Numbered from the stretch's first letter, positions 36,590-45,344 are shown. The stretch: DNA of 64,000 bases from Glaciecola sp964446865 (GCA_964446865.1 CAYURD010000005.1:1-64000), one strand, 5' to 3'. Notes: generated by a model not told the origin, from the letters alone. Made by a program: numbers and translations.

Positions 36590-38236
36590 ATGGAAAATGC
36601 CCAACAAGTACAAAGTAATCTTATTATGCAGTACGGCGTGAGTGAGCAGCTTAGAGCCGAGTTTGACATGTTACGAGACGTACCAAGTAAACATGGCGCA
36701 CATAAATTCTCAGAAAGAACCGTAGGTAAAATTGCTCAACATTTAGTATGCCGAAATTACGCTAATTTGTGTTATGAATTCGCACACTTAAACTGGGCAA
36801 TTGTGAATATAGAAGCGAGTGTTTTAGAGCCGGAACAAGCGTTGATTGAGTTTTATTGGCTGCAAGAAGTCAACACTAAAAATAGCTTTGTTGAGTACTT
36901 TGAGCAAGCACTTGCCACTCGCACGACTCAAAATTTGGGTATGGGAGCAGACGATACGCTTGTCATTTTTAATGGTGCTAAAATGAGTTTGTTTGATGCT
37001 CAATTAAAGATGTGCATAAACCGCCATGAATTTTTATTAAATGCCAATCGAGCCAATTTGTTTTCTTGTTTTATGGAATGGTTAATTGCTTGTGTTCCTA
37101 ATTTACTTAGCGATATATCAACATTTTTATTAGATAAAGGCTCTAATTCAATTTCAGATTTTGCGACTCATCTACAAAAAACAATATATCAGTATTTGGG
37201 TGAACATCTTCCTGCGCTCAAGTTACAACAGCGCTATCGTTTGTTGGCATCCTGGTATGAACGTAGGCCCACGCAATGTAGTGAAGATAAAAGCTTATTG
37301 GAATTTTGGCAATGTCATAACCAACATGAAGGCTTTGGAAAATACAGTAATACACTGAAAGAAACCTTGTCGTATTTTAAAGCGATAGAGATTAGTGAGA
37401 CATCCACGCAAGTGCAGTTTGCCAAGTCAATTGATCAAAATGCAGACTCGTCAGGCGATTCATTGTCGTGGTCTGAGTCAAACCTGCATTTTGAACGACT
37501 TCAAGTGAATGAGGACAATGGCTTGAATGTCTTTTTGTTTACACAAGAGATTAAGGTCCTTAGCAAAATTCAGTATGAGCTAATCGCCCTGTTGTGTGAC
37601 AATGACAACGAGGCAATAAGACTGCCGTTAAGCTATATTCGAAATACCCTATTTGGGAAGATTCAACACCAAGTTATTCAGGCGAAGCGAAATCAGGCAA
37701 TTGCACACTCAAGCGAAATAGACGCGTTAATAATTCAAGATTATCAGGCTATTAAAAAAGCGCTAGTGTCGTTACAAGCAAGTAATTTGCAAGCTTTATA
37801 TGCATTTTGTCATATTCTTATTGATCGCCAAGAAATGAATGAAGCGATGTTTTTACTGCTTAAGCTAACAAAACATATCCCCTCACAGTCAGAATATTAT
37901 CAATCGTTGGTCAACTTAGTAAAAGACATCGATAACGCAGAGTCATTAGGTGAAAAAGAGCTGGGACTATTGTCGGCATCAAACCCATGGTTTGCCAATA
38001 TGCTGATGCAAATGAAGAAGGCCTTTCAACAAATAAATCGAAAAGGTTTTACAACTAAAACATTAGTGGATACAGAGCAATATCTTGAATGCGCAAAGGA
38101 TTTGTTTAGTCTTAACAAGCGTTTAAAAACACTGATTAAACAAGCAGATAAGTCGAATGCCTTTGAGAGTAAAAATTTCGAAGCTGACCGTTTCATATTC
38201 TTAGATGAATTTACCAAACTTTATATAAGTGAATAA
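36590..38236 (+). CDS. Unknown cytoplasmic helical protein of the 14-gene block
   Basis: A 548-residue protein with no signal peptide or clear membrane segment, predominantly helical, rich in L, N and Q. Residues about 130-215 are more hydrophobic (LFSCFMEWLIACVPNLLSDIS) and residues 395-470 look like helical repeats (LYAFCHILIDRQEMNEAMFLLLKL). I do not recognise a family. It begins one base after the FHA gene stop, so it is surely in the same operon. It could be a cytoplasmic adaptor. Confidence 0.65.
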   Translation: MENAQQVQSNLIMQYGVSEQLRAEFDMLRDVPSKHGAHKFSERTVGKIAQHLVCRNYANLCYEFAHLNWAIVNIEASVLEPEQALIEFYWLQEVNTKNSFVEYFEQALATRTTQNLGMGADDTLVIFNGAKMSLFDAQLKMCINRHEFLLNANRANLFSCFMEWLIACVPNLLSDISTFLLDKGSNSISDFATHLQKTIYQYLGEHLPALKLQQRYRLLASWYERRPTQCSEDKSLLEFWQCHNQHEGFGKYSNTLKETLSYFKAIEISETSTQVQFAKSIDQNADSSGDSLSWSESNLHFERLQVNEDNGLNVFLFTQEIKVLSKIQYELIALLCDNDNEAIRLPLSYIRNTLFGKIQHQVIQAKRNQAIAHSSEIDALIIQDYQAIKKALVSLQASNLQALYAFCHILIDRQEMNEAMFLLLKLTKHIPSQSEYYQSLVNLVKDIDNAESLGEKELGLLSASNPWFANMLMQMKKAFQQINRKGFTTKTLVDTEQYLECAKDLFSLNKRLKTLIKQADKSNAFESKNFEADRFIFLDEFTKLYISE

Positions 38237-38237
38237 G

Positions 38238-38795
38238 ATGAACGAAAAGGAACATGGCTTTATTATTCAAGCGCAGTTAGATGGCTTATTGTCAGCGAAA
38301 GAGAATATTCTTGTAGAATATAAGCTAGAACCAGAGGCTGAACTACTTAGCATGCAAGCGGTGGTTAATACTGCGCTTTATCCTCACAGTAATCAAAGTC
38401 AGCATGACATGCTTATTATCAATCAGCATTTAACTTACCGCCGATGGTACAAAAACGCCTTAAATGCCATTGGTGCCGTGGTTAGCGATAGTCAAGCAGC
38501 GGCGAGCTCGGCGCCATCAAATATCGATTCTTTTGTACGCAAAGGTATAGGGTTTAGTATTAAGCTTGTGCATGACCAGCAGCATAGCGATGATGTATAT
38601 GTGATTGTTACCATGGATCATATGGATGAGCATCAATACGACAGAGGCGTATTTTTACATACCGAATCTAACGAGACTTTTTTGGTACTTCACTTAGATA
38701 ATCCTGTTGATAATCGATTGCAGACCATCATCAGTGCAAAAAGCGAATACTATGCATCGTTTATTGATGCTGACAGCATAATATATTTGACCTAA
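38238..38795 (+). CDS. Unknown small cytoplasmic protein of the 14-gene block
   Basis: A 185-residue acidic protein without signal peptide or membrane segment. The ATG at 38238 is preferred over an in-frame GTG at 38229, which lies inside the preceding gene; neither has a strong ribosome binding site. No family is recognised. The gap to the preceding stop is one base. Confidence 0.6.
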   Translation: MNEKEHGFIIQAQLDGLLSAKENILVEYKLEPEAELLSMQAVVNTALYPHSNQSQHDMLIINQHLTYRRWYKNALNAIGAVVSDSQAAASSAPSNIDSFVRKGIGFSIKLVHDQQHSDDVYVIVTMDHMDEHQYDRGVFLHTESNETFLVLHLDNPVDNRLQTIISAKSEYYASFIDADSIIYLT

Positions 38796-38833
38796 TATTA
38801 GAGCACCTACACAATTGACTGCCACTACGCGAT

Positions 38834-40480
38834 ATGAGTAAAAAGCTAGCGCAAGTATACATTGCTACAACAAAAGGCTTGGTTGGCGTCAGTTCAATAA
38901 GCGAATTAAGCGATGGTGATCTAAGGTCAGTCGCCACACTTGCAACTAGTTCAAACCTTGCGGGCATTAATAAAGACTACGCGTCGTTTGTGCATGCTCC
39001 TCAAGGGATAATATATAAAGCGTTTAAAGACTGTGCTTATCGAATAGACTTGTCTCAAAATATTGAGCAAGGAAGCAGTTGGCAGTTAGGCGCATATATC
39101 GCTCACTATCTACATGCTAATCAATTGTTGAGTCAAGCGAATGATATTGCTAAAAATCATGCAAAAGCGCTTGATTATGACCGTGAAAATGACAGTAAAC
39201 AAAGCAATGATGTGATATTTATTGCCACAGGGTGTATTAATACTTTTAATCATCACGTTGAGATGGTAGATGATTTACACAAAAAATGTGTCCGTTCACA
39301 AAATTTAATTTCGCAGTGGCAAGCTCAAGGCAAAACAGTCTGCTTTTTAGTGCCAAAAGATAATTTGCGAAACCCCATATCTGATTCGCCTATTCAGTTA
39401 TCTCCCATTGGTCATTTGGATGAGCTGCCTAAACTGTTTAGTGTTTTTGATTTAAGGTGTTCACGTAAAAATGACCATCAAAGTGACCATAAAAATGATC
39501 ATCAAAGTGATAACGTTGATAACGATGTTATTGATAGTGACGAAGAGTTTGAAAAAGCCAACGAAATTTTTGCTGCCAAAGCGGCTGCAAAAAAAGAAAG
39601 GGTGATTGGGGCTTCTTATCTAGATACTCATCAGCAGCAGACTTTTCCCTTGGATGCTGATGCTAGTAAACACACGCACAGACAATTTGACTCAGGTCAA
39701 TTTAACGACATACTTGAAACAAAGCGTAATATAAAACGCTGGTGCGTTATAAGTTTATTGGCTGTCAGCTTGTTTGTTTTAACGCTTTACATCAGTGAAT
39801 CAGTATTACTAAAACAAGCCGTTGATAGCAAACACGAATCACATTCAAAAAATGATGCGAGCAAAACAGCACAGACTTATATTCATGTTGCACATCGCTC
39901 ACAAAATAAAGCGACATGCCATATTCCCGAACTAACGCTTCTCAAAGCAGGTAATATTCTAAGTTTAGGCATTAGTAAAACACCTGACACGGCAATAAAT
40001 AAAGTGTGCGCACTGTTTTTTATCACGCAAAGCAGCGTAGAAAATGTGTGGATGGTGACTGATAGTAAGGCGATTATCGAATTAGATTATATGTTTGGAT
40101 CGCATCATGATGATGGCATGATAAAAAATAGTGACAAAGACAAGGCACAGATTGCATCTATACAATCGCTATTAAGGTCATCCGAGCAATCTGTGCAGCA
40201 AAGTCGTGAGCAAAAACAAATTCTACGCGACTTCCAACAACTCGCTGCATTTAAAATCTGGTCAATTCCATTGCCGCAAAATATAAGTATGTCTCGCCAG
40301 TATAATCTTTTAGTTAGTTCGAGGTCTCTGGATACAGCAGATTATCAGTCTTTAGATGCTTATTTGTTTAGCATGCATGAGCAAGGACTATTACATGACG
40401 AAATGGCGCTCTCACAATGGATTGAGAAAACACAGAATGAGCCAGATATGTTTATTATCACGCATACGTTAACGCAGTAA
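38834..40480 (+). CDS. Protein with divergent Lon-like domain and one TM segment
   Basis: A 548-residue protein. Residues about 1-205 are cytoplasmic and resemble the Lon (S16) proteolytic fold. G80-S-S82-W-Q-L stands where Lon has GPSAG with its catalytic Ser. IFIATGCI (128-135), HVEMVDDLHKKCVRS with K150/K151 and GKTVCFLVPKDN (166-177) follow the order of Lon's TGE, GGLKEK and GIKTVLIPKEN segments. Allowing for a ~26-residue insert (102-127), the Ser-Lys spacing equals that of Lon. Residues 208-232 are a charged repeat (KNDHQSDH). A membrane segment lies at about 302-322, and a ~220-residue periplasmic part follows. The Lon-like reading is inference. Confidence 0.6.
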   Translation: MSKKLAQVYIATTKGLVGVSSISELSDGDLRSVATLATSSNLAGINKDYASFVHAPQGIIYKAFKDCAYRIDLSQNIEQGSSWQLGAYIAHYLHANQLLSQANDIAKNHAKALDYDRENDSKQSNDVIFIATGCINTFNHHVEMVDDLHKKCVRSQNLISQWQAQGKTVCFLVPKDNLRNPISDSPIQLSPIGHLDELPKLFSVFDLRCSRKNDHQSDHKNDHQSDNVDNDVIDSDEEFEKANEIFAAKAAAKKERVIGASYLDTHQQQTFPLDADASKHTHRQFDSGQFNDILETKRNIKRWCVISLLAVSLFVLTLYISESVLLKQAVDSKHESHSKNDASKTAQTYIHVAHRSQNKATCHIPELTLLKAGNILSLGISKTPDTAINKVCALFFITQSSVENVWMVTDSKAIIELDYMFGSHHDDGMIKNSDKDKAQIASIQSLLRSSEQSVQQSREQKQILRDFQQLAAFKIWSIPLPQNISMSRQYNLLVSSRSLDTADYQSLDAYLFSMHEQGLLHDEMALSQWIEKTQNEPDMFIITHTLTQ

Positions 40481-40574
40481 CTCAATAAGGCACTAACGCA
40501 GTGAGGCATTAACTTAGCGCTAAAAAAATAAAATTAAATATTTTTTTCCCATTACTCACAAAAATTTCCCTAAA

Positions 40575-40594
40575 CGTTACATACCTATTAGTAA
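40575..40594 (+). promoter_or_regulatory. Shared upstream motif CGTTACATACC, copy 2
   Basis: CGTTACATACC (40575-40585) and AGTAA (40590-40594) stand 42 bases before the lipoprotein ATG. It is the same element as at 30628. It probably marks the promoter of a second transcript covering the periplasmic and channel genes. A 10-base palindrome TTAGCGCTAA lies further upstream at 40514-40523. Confidence 0.5.
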
Positions 40595-40616
40595 GACTTA
40601 ATAGGAGATGATAACA

Positions 40617-41177
40617 ATGTCTATTTTTGTTCAAACCAAAAATGGTAAAACAGATAAAATCGAATCATTAACAAAGCGAATATCTGTCGTATTTCTGAGC
40701 GTGTTAATACTAAGTGCTTGTGGCATGACTGAACAGCCTCAGTCACAGCCATATGCGACTATTTACGAGCGTATGGATAATCAATGCATATCGCAAGTAC
40801 AAAACTTACAAGAAGCCTTAAGCACCGCTAATCCTAGTCAATATTTGACACTGGCACACTCCGCTAGTCACTGTGTTGGCGACATCGCATTTTCACCCCA
40901 GCACCCAGATAATCAAATCGCCATGCAGTTTAATGCCTTAGCCGTGTTTAATTTTGTTAAGGCAGGAGATATGCACTCTGCAAAGCAGTCTTTGGTCGAG
41001 TTTCGGTCGCGCTTTCCACAACAAGACTTGTTATTTGATGATTACTCGTCGTTTGTAGATACCGCAACGGCGCTTATCAAACAACAAGAGCTGTCAGAGC
41101 AGTCAATTGCGATGTTAAACATTAACCCTGTTCTTCGCGCCGAGCTTAAACGCCAGCGCAAGTGGTCACTGAATTAG
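40617..41177 (+). CDS. Outer- or inner-membrane lipoprotein of the 14-gene block
   Basis: A 186-residue lipoprotein precursor. The ATG at 40617 is chosen because AGGAG ends 9 bases upstream; the ATG at 40608 directly abuts that site. The lipobox is LSAC with Cys35, after a charged n-region and the hydrophobic VVFLSVLI. The mature part looks helical, with a TPR-like feel (NALAVFNFVKAGDMHSAKQSLVEFRSRFPQQDLLFDD), but I do not assign a family. It starts the second half of the block, the envelope genes. Confidence 0.72.
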   Translation: MSIFVQTKNGKTDKIESLTKRISVVFLSVLILSACGMTEQPQSQPYATIYERMDNQCISQVQNLQEALSTANPSQYLTLAHSASHCVGDIAFSPQHPDNQIAMQFNALAVFNFVKAGDMHSAKQSLVEFRSRFPQQDLLFDDYSSFVDTATALIKQQELSEQSIAMLNINPVLRAELKRQRKWSLN

Positions 41178-41185
41178 GAGCTGTG

Positions 41186-42076
41186 ATGAAAAATCTATTC
41201 CCCCTTACTTTTATACTCTTTGCTGCGCTTGTTGTTGGACAAAGCAAAATTGCAAGTGCGCAATCTCTAAAAGCGGGCAGCAATCAAGATTGGCAGCCTC
41301 TATCAGCAGACACCCTTGTTGATTTACCAGCAAATTTAATTGAAAAAAGAATTCAGCAAGACTTTAAGATGTCGCCCATGGCGAGTGAACTGCTCACTGT
41401 TGAACAACAAGTTGCTGAGCAAAGCCAAAAAATTAAAGCCTTGCAGTCGATATTAGCCGCCAGTGCTGATGAGGCTAGTGCTGAAATGATTGACCAGAAA
41501 GTTGAATTAATACAATTAAAATCTGGTTTTTTAGATTTATTGCAAATGGGTCAGCAATTAAGACAATCTCAACTTGAAAGCAAAATTGATGTGTATCAAG
41601 AGGTGTTATCAAGCTTATATTCGCACGCTAGCGAAGAGCAAAACAGCAAAGCATATCAGTTAAAGCTTAGTCAGCAAGAAGCGCGCAAAAGGATGGAGAA
41701 AGTTATTCAACAAGTTGATGACACGCTTTTACAAGATGGTTACAGCGAGCAAAGCCCATATGCGACAGAATTTGCCCTTAACCTTGAAAAAATTGACCAA
41801 TTAAAACAAGCGATTTCAAAGCATAAAGCGAATTTAGCGGCAACAGTAGATGGCGTAGAAGTGAGCACGCAAGAATACGTTCGTCAGTTGTTAATGCAAG
41901 CTTCAAGCGAACAGTCATTACTTGACCAAGAAGCATTAATGCTCAGTTATATGGCAAAAATTGTTGCGCTTGATGCTCAATCATTAGAATTTGCCATTAG
42001 TGAAAGTCAAGATGCAGAAGCGCTTAGTGCAGTACCTGCAACGACGCCCGCTAACTCTGTCAGCCTATTTTTGTAA
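41186..42076 (+). CDS. Periplasmic coiled-coil protein of the 14-gene block
   Basis: A 296-residue secreted protein. The ATG at 41186 is preferred because AGGAG stands 5 bases upstream and a good signal peptide follows (MKNLFPLTFILFAALVVG, cleavage near ASAQ). The mature part is heptad-rich over most of its length (about 75-270), suggesting a long periplasmic coiled coil. No family is recognised. It follows the lipoprotein gene by 8 bases. Confidence 0.7.
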   Translation: MKNLFPLTFILFAALVVGQSKIASAQSLKAGSNQDWQPLSADTLVDLPANLIEKRIQQDFKMSPMASELLTVEQQVAEQSQKIKALQSILAASADEASAEMIDQKVELIQLKSGFLDLLQMGQQLRQSQLESKIDVYQEVLSSLYSHASEEQNSKAYQLKLSQQEARKRMEKVIQQVDDTLLQDGYSEQSPYATEFALNLEKIDQLKQAISKHKANLAATVDGVEVSTQEYVRQLLMQASSEQSLLDQEALMLSYMAKIVALDAQSLEFAISESQDAEALSAVPATTPANSVSLFL

Positions 42077-42085
42077 GGACATCAC

Positions 42086-42535
42086 ATGAACTTCAATCAA
42101 CAAAATAAACAAACACAAAGCGCGGTAATGACTCGAGTTAATCGTACTGCTTTGGTATTTCTTTTAGCCTGCGGCATCAGTAGTCAGGGCCTTGCCAATA
42201 CAAAACCGAATACGCTTAGCCTACAAAATCTAGAGCGCGAACGAGCAGCACTTATCAATGATATGCTCGACATGAATTTAGATATGTCTCAACGGCTCAG
42301 TAAAATTACTAAACGCCAACGTCAATTGACCGACATGGAACGCATGGTCATGCGCGACGAACGCTTGCTAAACACTCAATCAACCTTAGTAACTAACGCG
42401 TTTGCACAATATGAACAGACTTTTTTAGTCCACGCAGGTGCGGAACAAAACCGTAGTGCCTCTCAGCAGTGGTTAGCAAATGTAAATATCAGCAATGATG
42501 CTGTACTTAACTCACGTATGGCTTACCGAAAATAA
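42086..42535 (+). CDS. Small periplasmic coiled-coil protein of the 14-gene block
   Basis: A 149-residue secreted protein with a signal peptide (hydrophobic ALVFLLACGISSQGLAN, cleavage near residues 37-38) and a charged helical mature part (LERERAALINDMLDMNLDMSQRLSKITKRQRQ). No family is recognised. It follows the preceding gene by 9 bases. Downstream (42536-42670) is a 135-base gap containing the direct repeat TTGCTCAA and little else. Confidence 0.66.
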   Translation: MNFNQQNKQTQSAVMTRVNRTALVFLLACGISSQGLANTKPNTLSLQNLERERAALINDMLDMNLDMSQRLSKITKRQRQLTDMERMVMRDERLLNTQSTLVTNAFAQYEQTFLVHAGAEQNRSASQQWLANVNISNDAVLNSRMAYRK

Positions 42536-42670
42536 ATCGCAGCGGTATATTTTCGGCGCATACTAAAAGGCTATGTTAGTTGGACGGCTTAGAAGGGTGA
42601 TTTGCTCAACATTTGCTCAAAAAAAGAGCCAATAATTGAGCTGGTCTTTGTTTAATTAGGAGTGAGTTTT

Positions 42671-43225
42671 ATGTTACCAATCATAAAAAAAAGCATGTTG
42701 TTAACAAGAGATGCACAAAAACTAAGTCATATATTTGGCAATGTGATGTATGGCTTAGGTGTTGTCGTGATCGCACTCGCGCTTATTAGTTTTGCGACTA
42801 ACATGCAGCTTGAAGACATCGTTAACTGGATGCGAGCAAACTTTGGTGCAACGTTTAGCTTAAGCTTTAGTGCTTTGTTATTGTTTGCGAGCTTTTCCAT
42901 TATAAAAATTTGGAAAAAACACCAGATTGAATTTTGGGCGCAAGTTGGTGCACAAGTAGCCAATGCAATTTCAACGCTAGCCTTAACATTCACATTGTTA
43001 GGCATAAGTTTAGGGATTGGTACATTGTCGTCCACGGCCTTAAGCCCAGAGAACGTCAATGAAATAATTTCAAGTTTAACAAGTCAATTTTCAATCGCTT
43101 TTATGACCACAGTCGTGGGTCTTCCGGCAGCAACAATTGTTAGAGCTATTGTCGCAATACTTGTTGCCAAGCATGTTAATAGCGCAAGGCAGACTGCCAA
43201 TGCCAAGCTTATAGAAGAAGCGTAG
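42671..43225 (+). CDS. ExbB/TolQ/MotA-like proton channel protein
   Basis: A 184-residue membrane protein with about four hydrophobic segments (25-43, 60-80, 98-118, 140-166). The last two carry the family pattern: LALTFTLLGISLGIGTLS resembles the LLGLLGTVxGM helix, and IAFMTTVVGLPAATIVRAIV resembles the ALxTTxxGLxxAIP helix of ExbB, TolQ and MotA. Such proteins form proton channels with an ExbD/TolR/MotB partner; the ExbD-like protein at 30679 is the candidate. The ATG at 42671 is used because AGGAG lies 8 bases upstream, while the earlier GTG overlaps that site. Confidence 0.72.
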   Translation: MLPIIKKSMLLTRDAQKLSHIFGNVMYGLGVVVIALALISFATNMQLEDIVNWMRANFGATFSLSFSALLLFASFSIIKIWKKHQIEFWAQVGAQVANAISTLALTFTLLGISLGIGTLSSTALSPENVNEIISSLTSQFSIAFMTTVVGLPAATIVRAIVAILVAKHVNSARQTANAKLIEEA

Positions 43226-43245
43226 CAAAACAAAAGGACATCAGA

Positions 43246-43833
43246 ATGAAAGTACTATTTATTATCGTGACATTAATGTCATTGCTTTATCTTGGGGCGC
43301 AAACAAAAACATTTACACATTGGTGGACTGATGTATTTGTCCCAACTAGCTTACAAAACACGCAAAATATACAGGAAGCAAGCCTGTCTAATGCTGCAGC
43401 TAATGGCCTTGTTCAAAACTTCGAGGCCCTAGAGAAGGCTAATAAAGAACAGATTGATATGTTAACAAAGCAGATAAATAAGCTAAGTATTGAGCTTGCG
43501 AATGTGCAAAAAAACCTAGCGACTGCACAAGATGAACTGTTATTGCAAAAAGCGACAAAAAAGCTAAAGGGCGTCGAAGTAAGTTTTGATGATGCGAATG
43601 ACATCGTTAACAATGAGCCAAGCAATTCCACGCCAAGCAATTCCATGCCAAGCTATGCCTCGCAAAGTCATAACGAGCAATCAACCGTCAATGTCATACA
43701 ACAGAATGAATCACAGCTTACTAACAATCAAATGCAGACTGAAAATGAGAAAAGGCTTCAGCAACAAGCGATTTTGCGTGAGTTAGCGCAAAAAATGGAA
43801 CTCGCGTCTTTGTCGAGCTTAACATCAAGATAA
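43246..43833 (+). CDS. Membrane-anchored periplasmic coiled-coil protein
   Basis: A 195-residue protein with an N-terminal membrane segment (residues 3-18), a heptad-rich coiled coil (about 55-105) and a low-complexity S/N/P/Q region (NSTPSNSMPS) before a final helix. No family is recognised. It follows the channel gene by 20 bases and its stop overlaps the next ATG (TAATG). Confidence 0.65.
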   Translation: MKVLFIIVTLMSLLYLGAQTKTFTHWWTDVFVPTSLQNTQNIQEASLSNAAANGLVQNFEALEKANKEQIDMLTKQINKLSIELANVQKNLATAQDELLLQKATKKLKGVEVSFDDANDIVNNEPSNSTPSNSMPSYASQSHNEQSTVNVIQQNESQLTNNQMQTENEKRLQQQAILRELAQKMELASLSSLTSR

Positions 43834-44777
43834 TGGCGGATTTTGCTTCTCACCTTAAATATGCGATTGCGTCGATTTTAATTGTTATCGTGACAATAAT
43901 AGTTGATGTGGCGTATTTTCAAGAGCCATCACAAGATGATCATCATAAGAAGGCGATTGAACAAGCGAAAATGCTTGCACAAAAACGTGTAAACGAGAAG
44001 AAAGCTGAAAACGAAACACATACGCAAAACAAACTTCCTAAAGCAGCAATATCTAATACTGCAAGGTTAGTGTTTGTAGATATACCACTACCGTCACCTC
44101 AAGCTATACCGTTATCACACGAGAATAAGCCCGCTAAGCCTAGCGCTTTGTTAGGAACTTTAGGTAGTCACGGTGATGTTGAACCACCTTATGCCAATAA
44201 GGTGCAAAAGACTAATTTGAGGGCTGAAACAAGTAAGCTTGTCGATGTAAAAAATGAATCGCCAAAGGCATCTACAGTGGCTCAAAAAGTCAGTGAATTA
44301 TCTGATCTAAAAGGCTCACAGCGTGTGCTTTATTTCCCAAACGAAAACGCTGCTTTGCATAATAAAGAAAATGCTGGGGCGAATGAAAAGATTTTGAGAT
44401 ATATGCATAAGTGCTTAGATGTGGGGCTGGCTGCCTTAGATGGCACCAATTTAATCATGTTAAACAAACCCGGGCACGTGAACTCGACCGAGTATATGGC
44501 GCAATATAGTCAATTAATTAGAGTGGTTAGTGGTGCTAAGTTGCCACTAGAACAAGATTTACTATCCTTGTACGCGCCTAATAAATCGCTTGTCAGACTT
44601 TTTCCATATTGGTTTGATCAAACACTTGGCTATTATTTAGCAAAACAATTGCACAACACAGAATTAACTCAATTTAGTGCGCAATATATGCTACAAAAAG
44701 GTAGCCTTTGGTTAACCGATATATCAGTGAATAATGAAAATGTTACGCAAGCTTGGTTAATCAAGCAGGGCTGTTAA
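43833..44777 (+). CDS. TonB/TolA-shaped membrane-anchored protein
   Basis: A 314-residue protein with an N-terminal membrane anchor (about 10-29), a charged helical stretch (QAKMLAQKRVNEKKAEN), a proline-containing linker (about 80-160) and a C-terminal domain of about 130 residues with two cysteines (C192 region and the terminal C314). The layout, beside an ExbB-like gene, resembles TonB or TolA, which transmit force across the periplasm. There is no clear sequence match to either, so the comparison is structural inference. It is coupled to the preceding gene by TAATG. Confidence 0.58.
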   Translation: MADFASHLKYAIASILIVIVTIIVDVAYFQEPSQDDHHKKAIEQAKMLAQKRVNEKKAENETHTQNKLPKAAISNTARLVFVDIPLPSPQAIPLSHENKPAKPSALLGTLGSHGDVEPPYANKVQKTNLRAETSKLVDVKNESPKASTVAQKVSELSDLKGSQRVLYFPNENAALHNKENAGANEKILRYMHKCLDVGLAALDGTNLIMLNKPGHVNSTEYMAQYSQLIRVVSGAKLPLEQDLLSLYAPNKSLVRLFPYWFDQTLGYYLAKQLHNTELTQFSAQYMLQKGSLWLTDISVNNENVTQAWLIKQGC

Positions 44778-44830
44778 GCTCAAGCTTGATAGACTACACT
44801 ATGAAGCTAAGATAATGTGAGAAGCTATCT

Positions 44831-45310
44831 ATGTATATTTTGCTTGGCCAGTTATTCGTCTATTTCCTAGCGTTTTGTGCTGAGCAAACAGCAAGTGCAA
44901 TCGCGCCGTTTAGCAACAACAGTATTCACCCTGCGCTGTCAGTCCAAGGCAGTATCTCAAATGAGCAAGAATCTCAATCTGTAGACGAGGGCTCAGTCAA
45001 TCAGGCTTTTGAAACAATTGAAGTTGTCTATCAAGTACAATTTGACTACTTTTCACCTGAACAAGCTAGTCAGTTTCATCGTTTCTACACTCAATACTCA
45101 GGGTATATCAAGCATACATTGCGCTCACAAGGGCTGAGTAAGACCGAAGTCAGTTATACGAGCACGGCTGAGAAAGCGCTTATTCTTAATAATTTGCAAA
45201 AAACAGCGGAATTTTTGGGCTTTGAAGTATTAATTCGAACAGATGAACAGCGTATTAGCATACAGTTGCTCTCTACAAATGCGCGACAAATTCCTTACAA
45301 ACAGTGGTGA
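44831..45310 (+). CDS. Small secreted protein, last gene of the 14-gene block
   Basis: A 159-residue protein with a signal peptide (hydrophobic LLGQLFVYFLAFCA, cleavage near residues 22-24) and a C-terminal domain (about 70-150). The pattern of that domain (TSTAEKALILNNLQKTAEFLGFEVLI, then ISIQLL) loosely resembles part of the periplasmic region of the FHA protein (residues ~216-258). No family is recognised. It lies 53 bases after the TonB-shaped gene and is convergent with the acyltransferase gene 34 bases beyond. Confidence 0.63.
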   Translation: MYILLGQLFVYFLAFCAEQTASAIAPFSNNSIHPALSVQGSISNEQESQSVDEGSVNQAFETIEVVYQVQFDYFSPEQASQFHRFYTQYSGYIKHTLRSQGLSKTEVSYTSTAEKALILNNLQKTAEFLGFEVLIRTDEQRISIQLLSTNARQIPYKQW

Positions 45311-45344
45311 AGGTCAAATAAATTGACGCTTTTACCTGCAAGCA

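Noticed and set aside
30679..45310. The block as a Zorya defence system or a type VI secretion locus
   Set aside because: There is no ZorA-length channel protein, helicase or nuclease, and no Tss sheath, baseplate, TssM or ClpV gene; only kinase, FHA and channel-like parts are shared.
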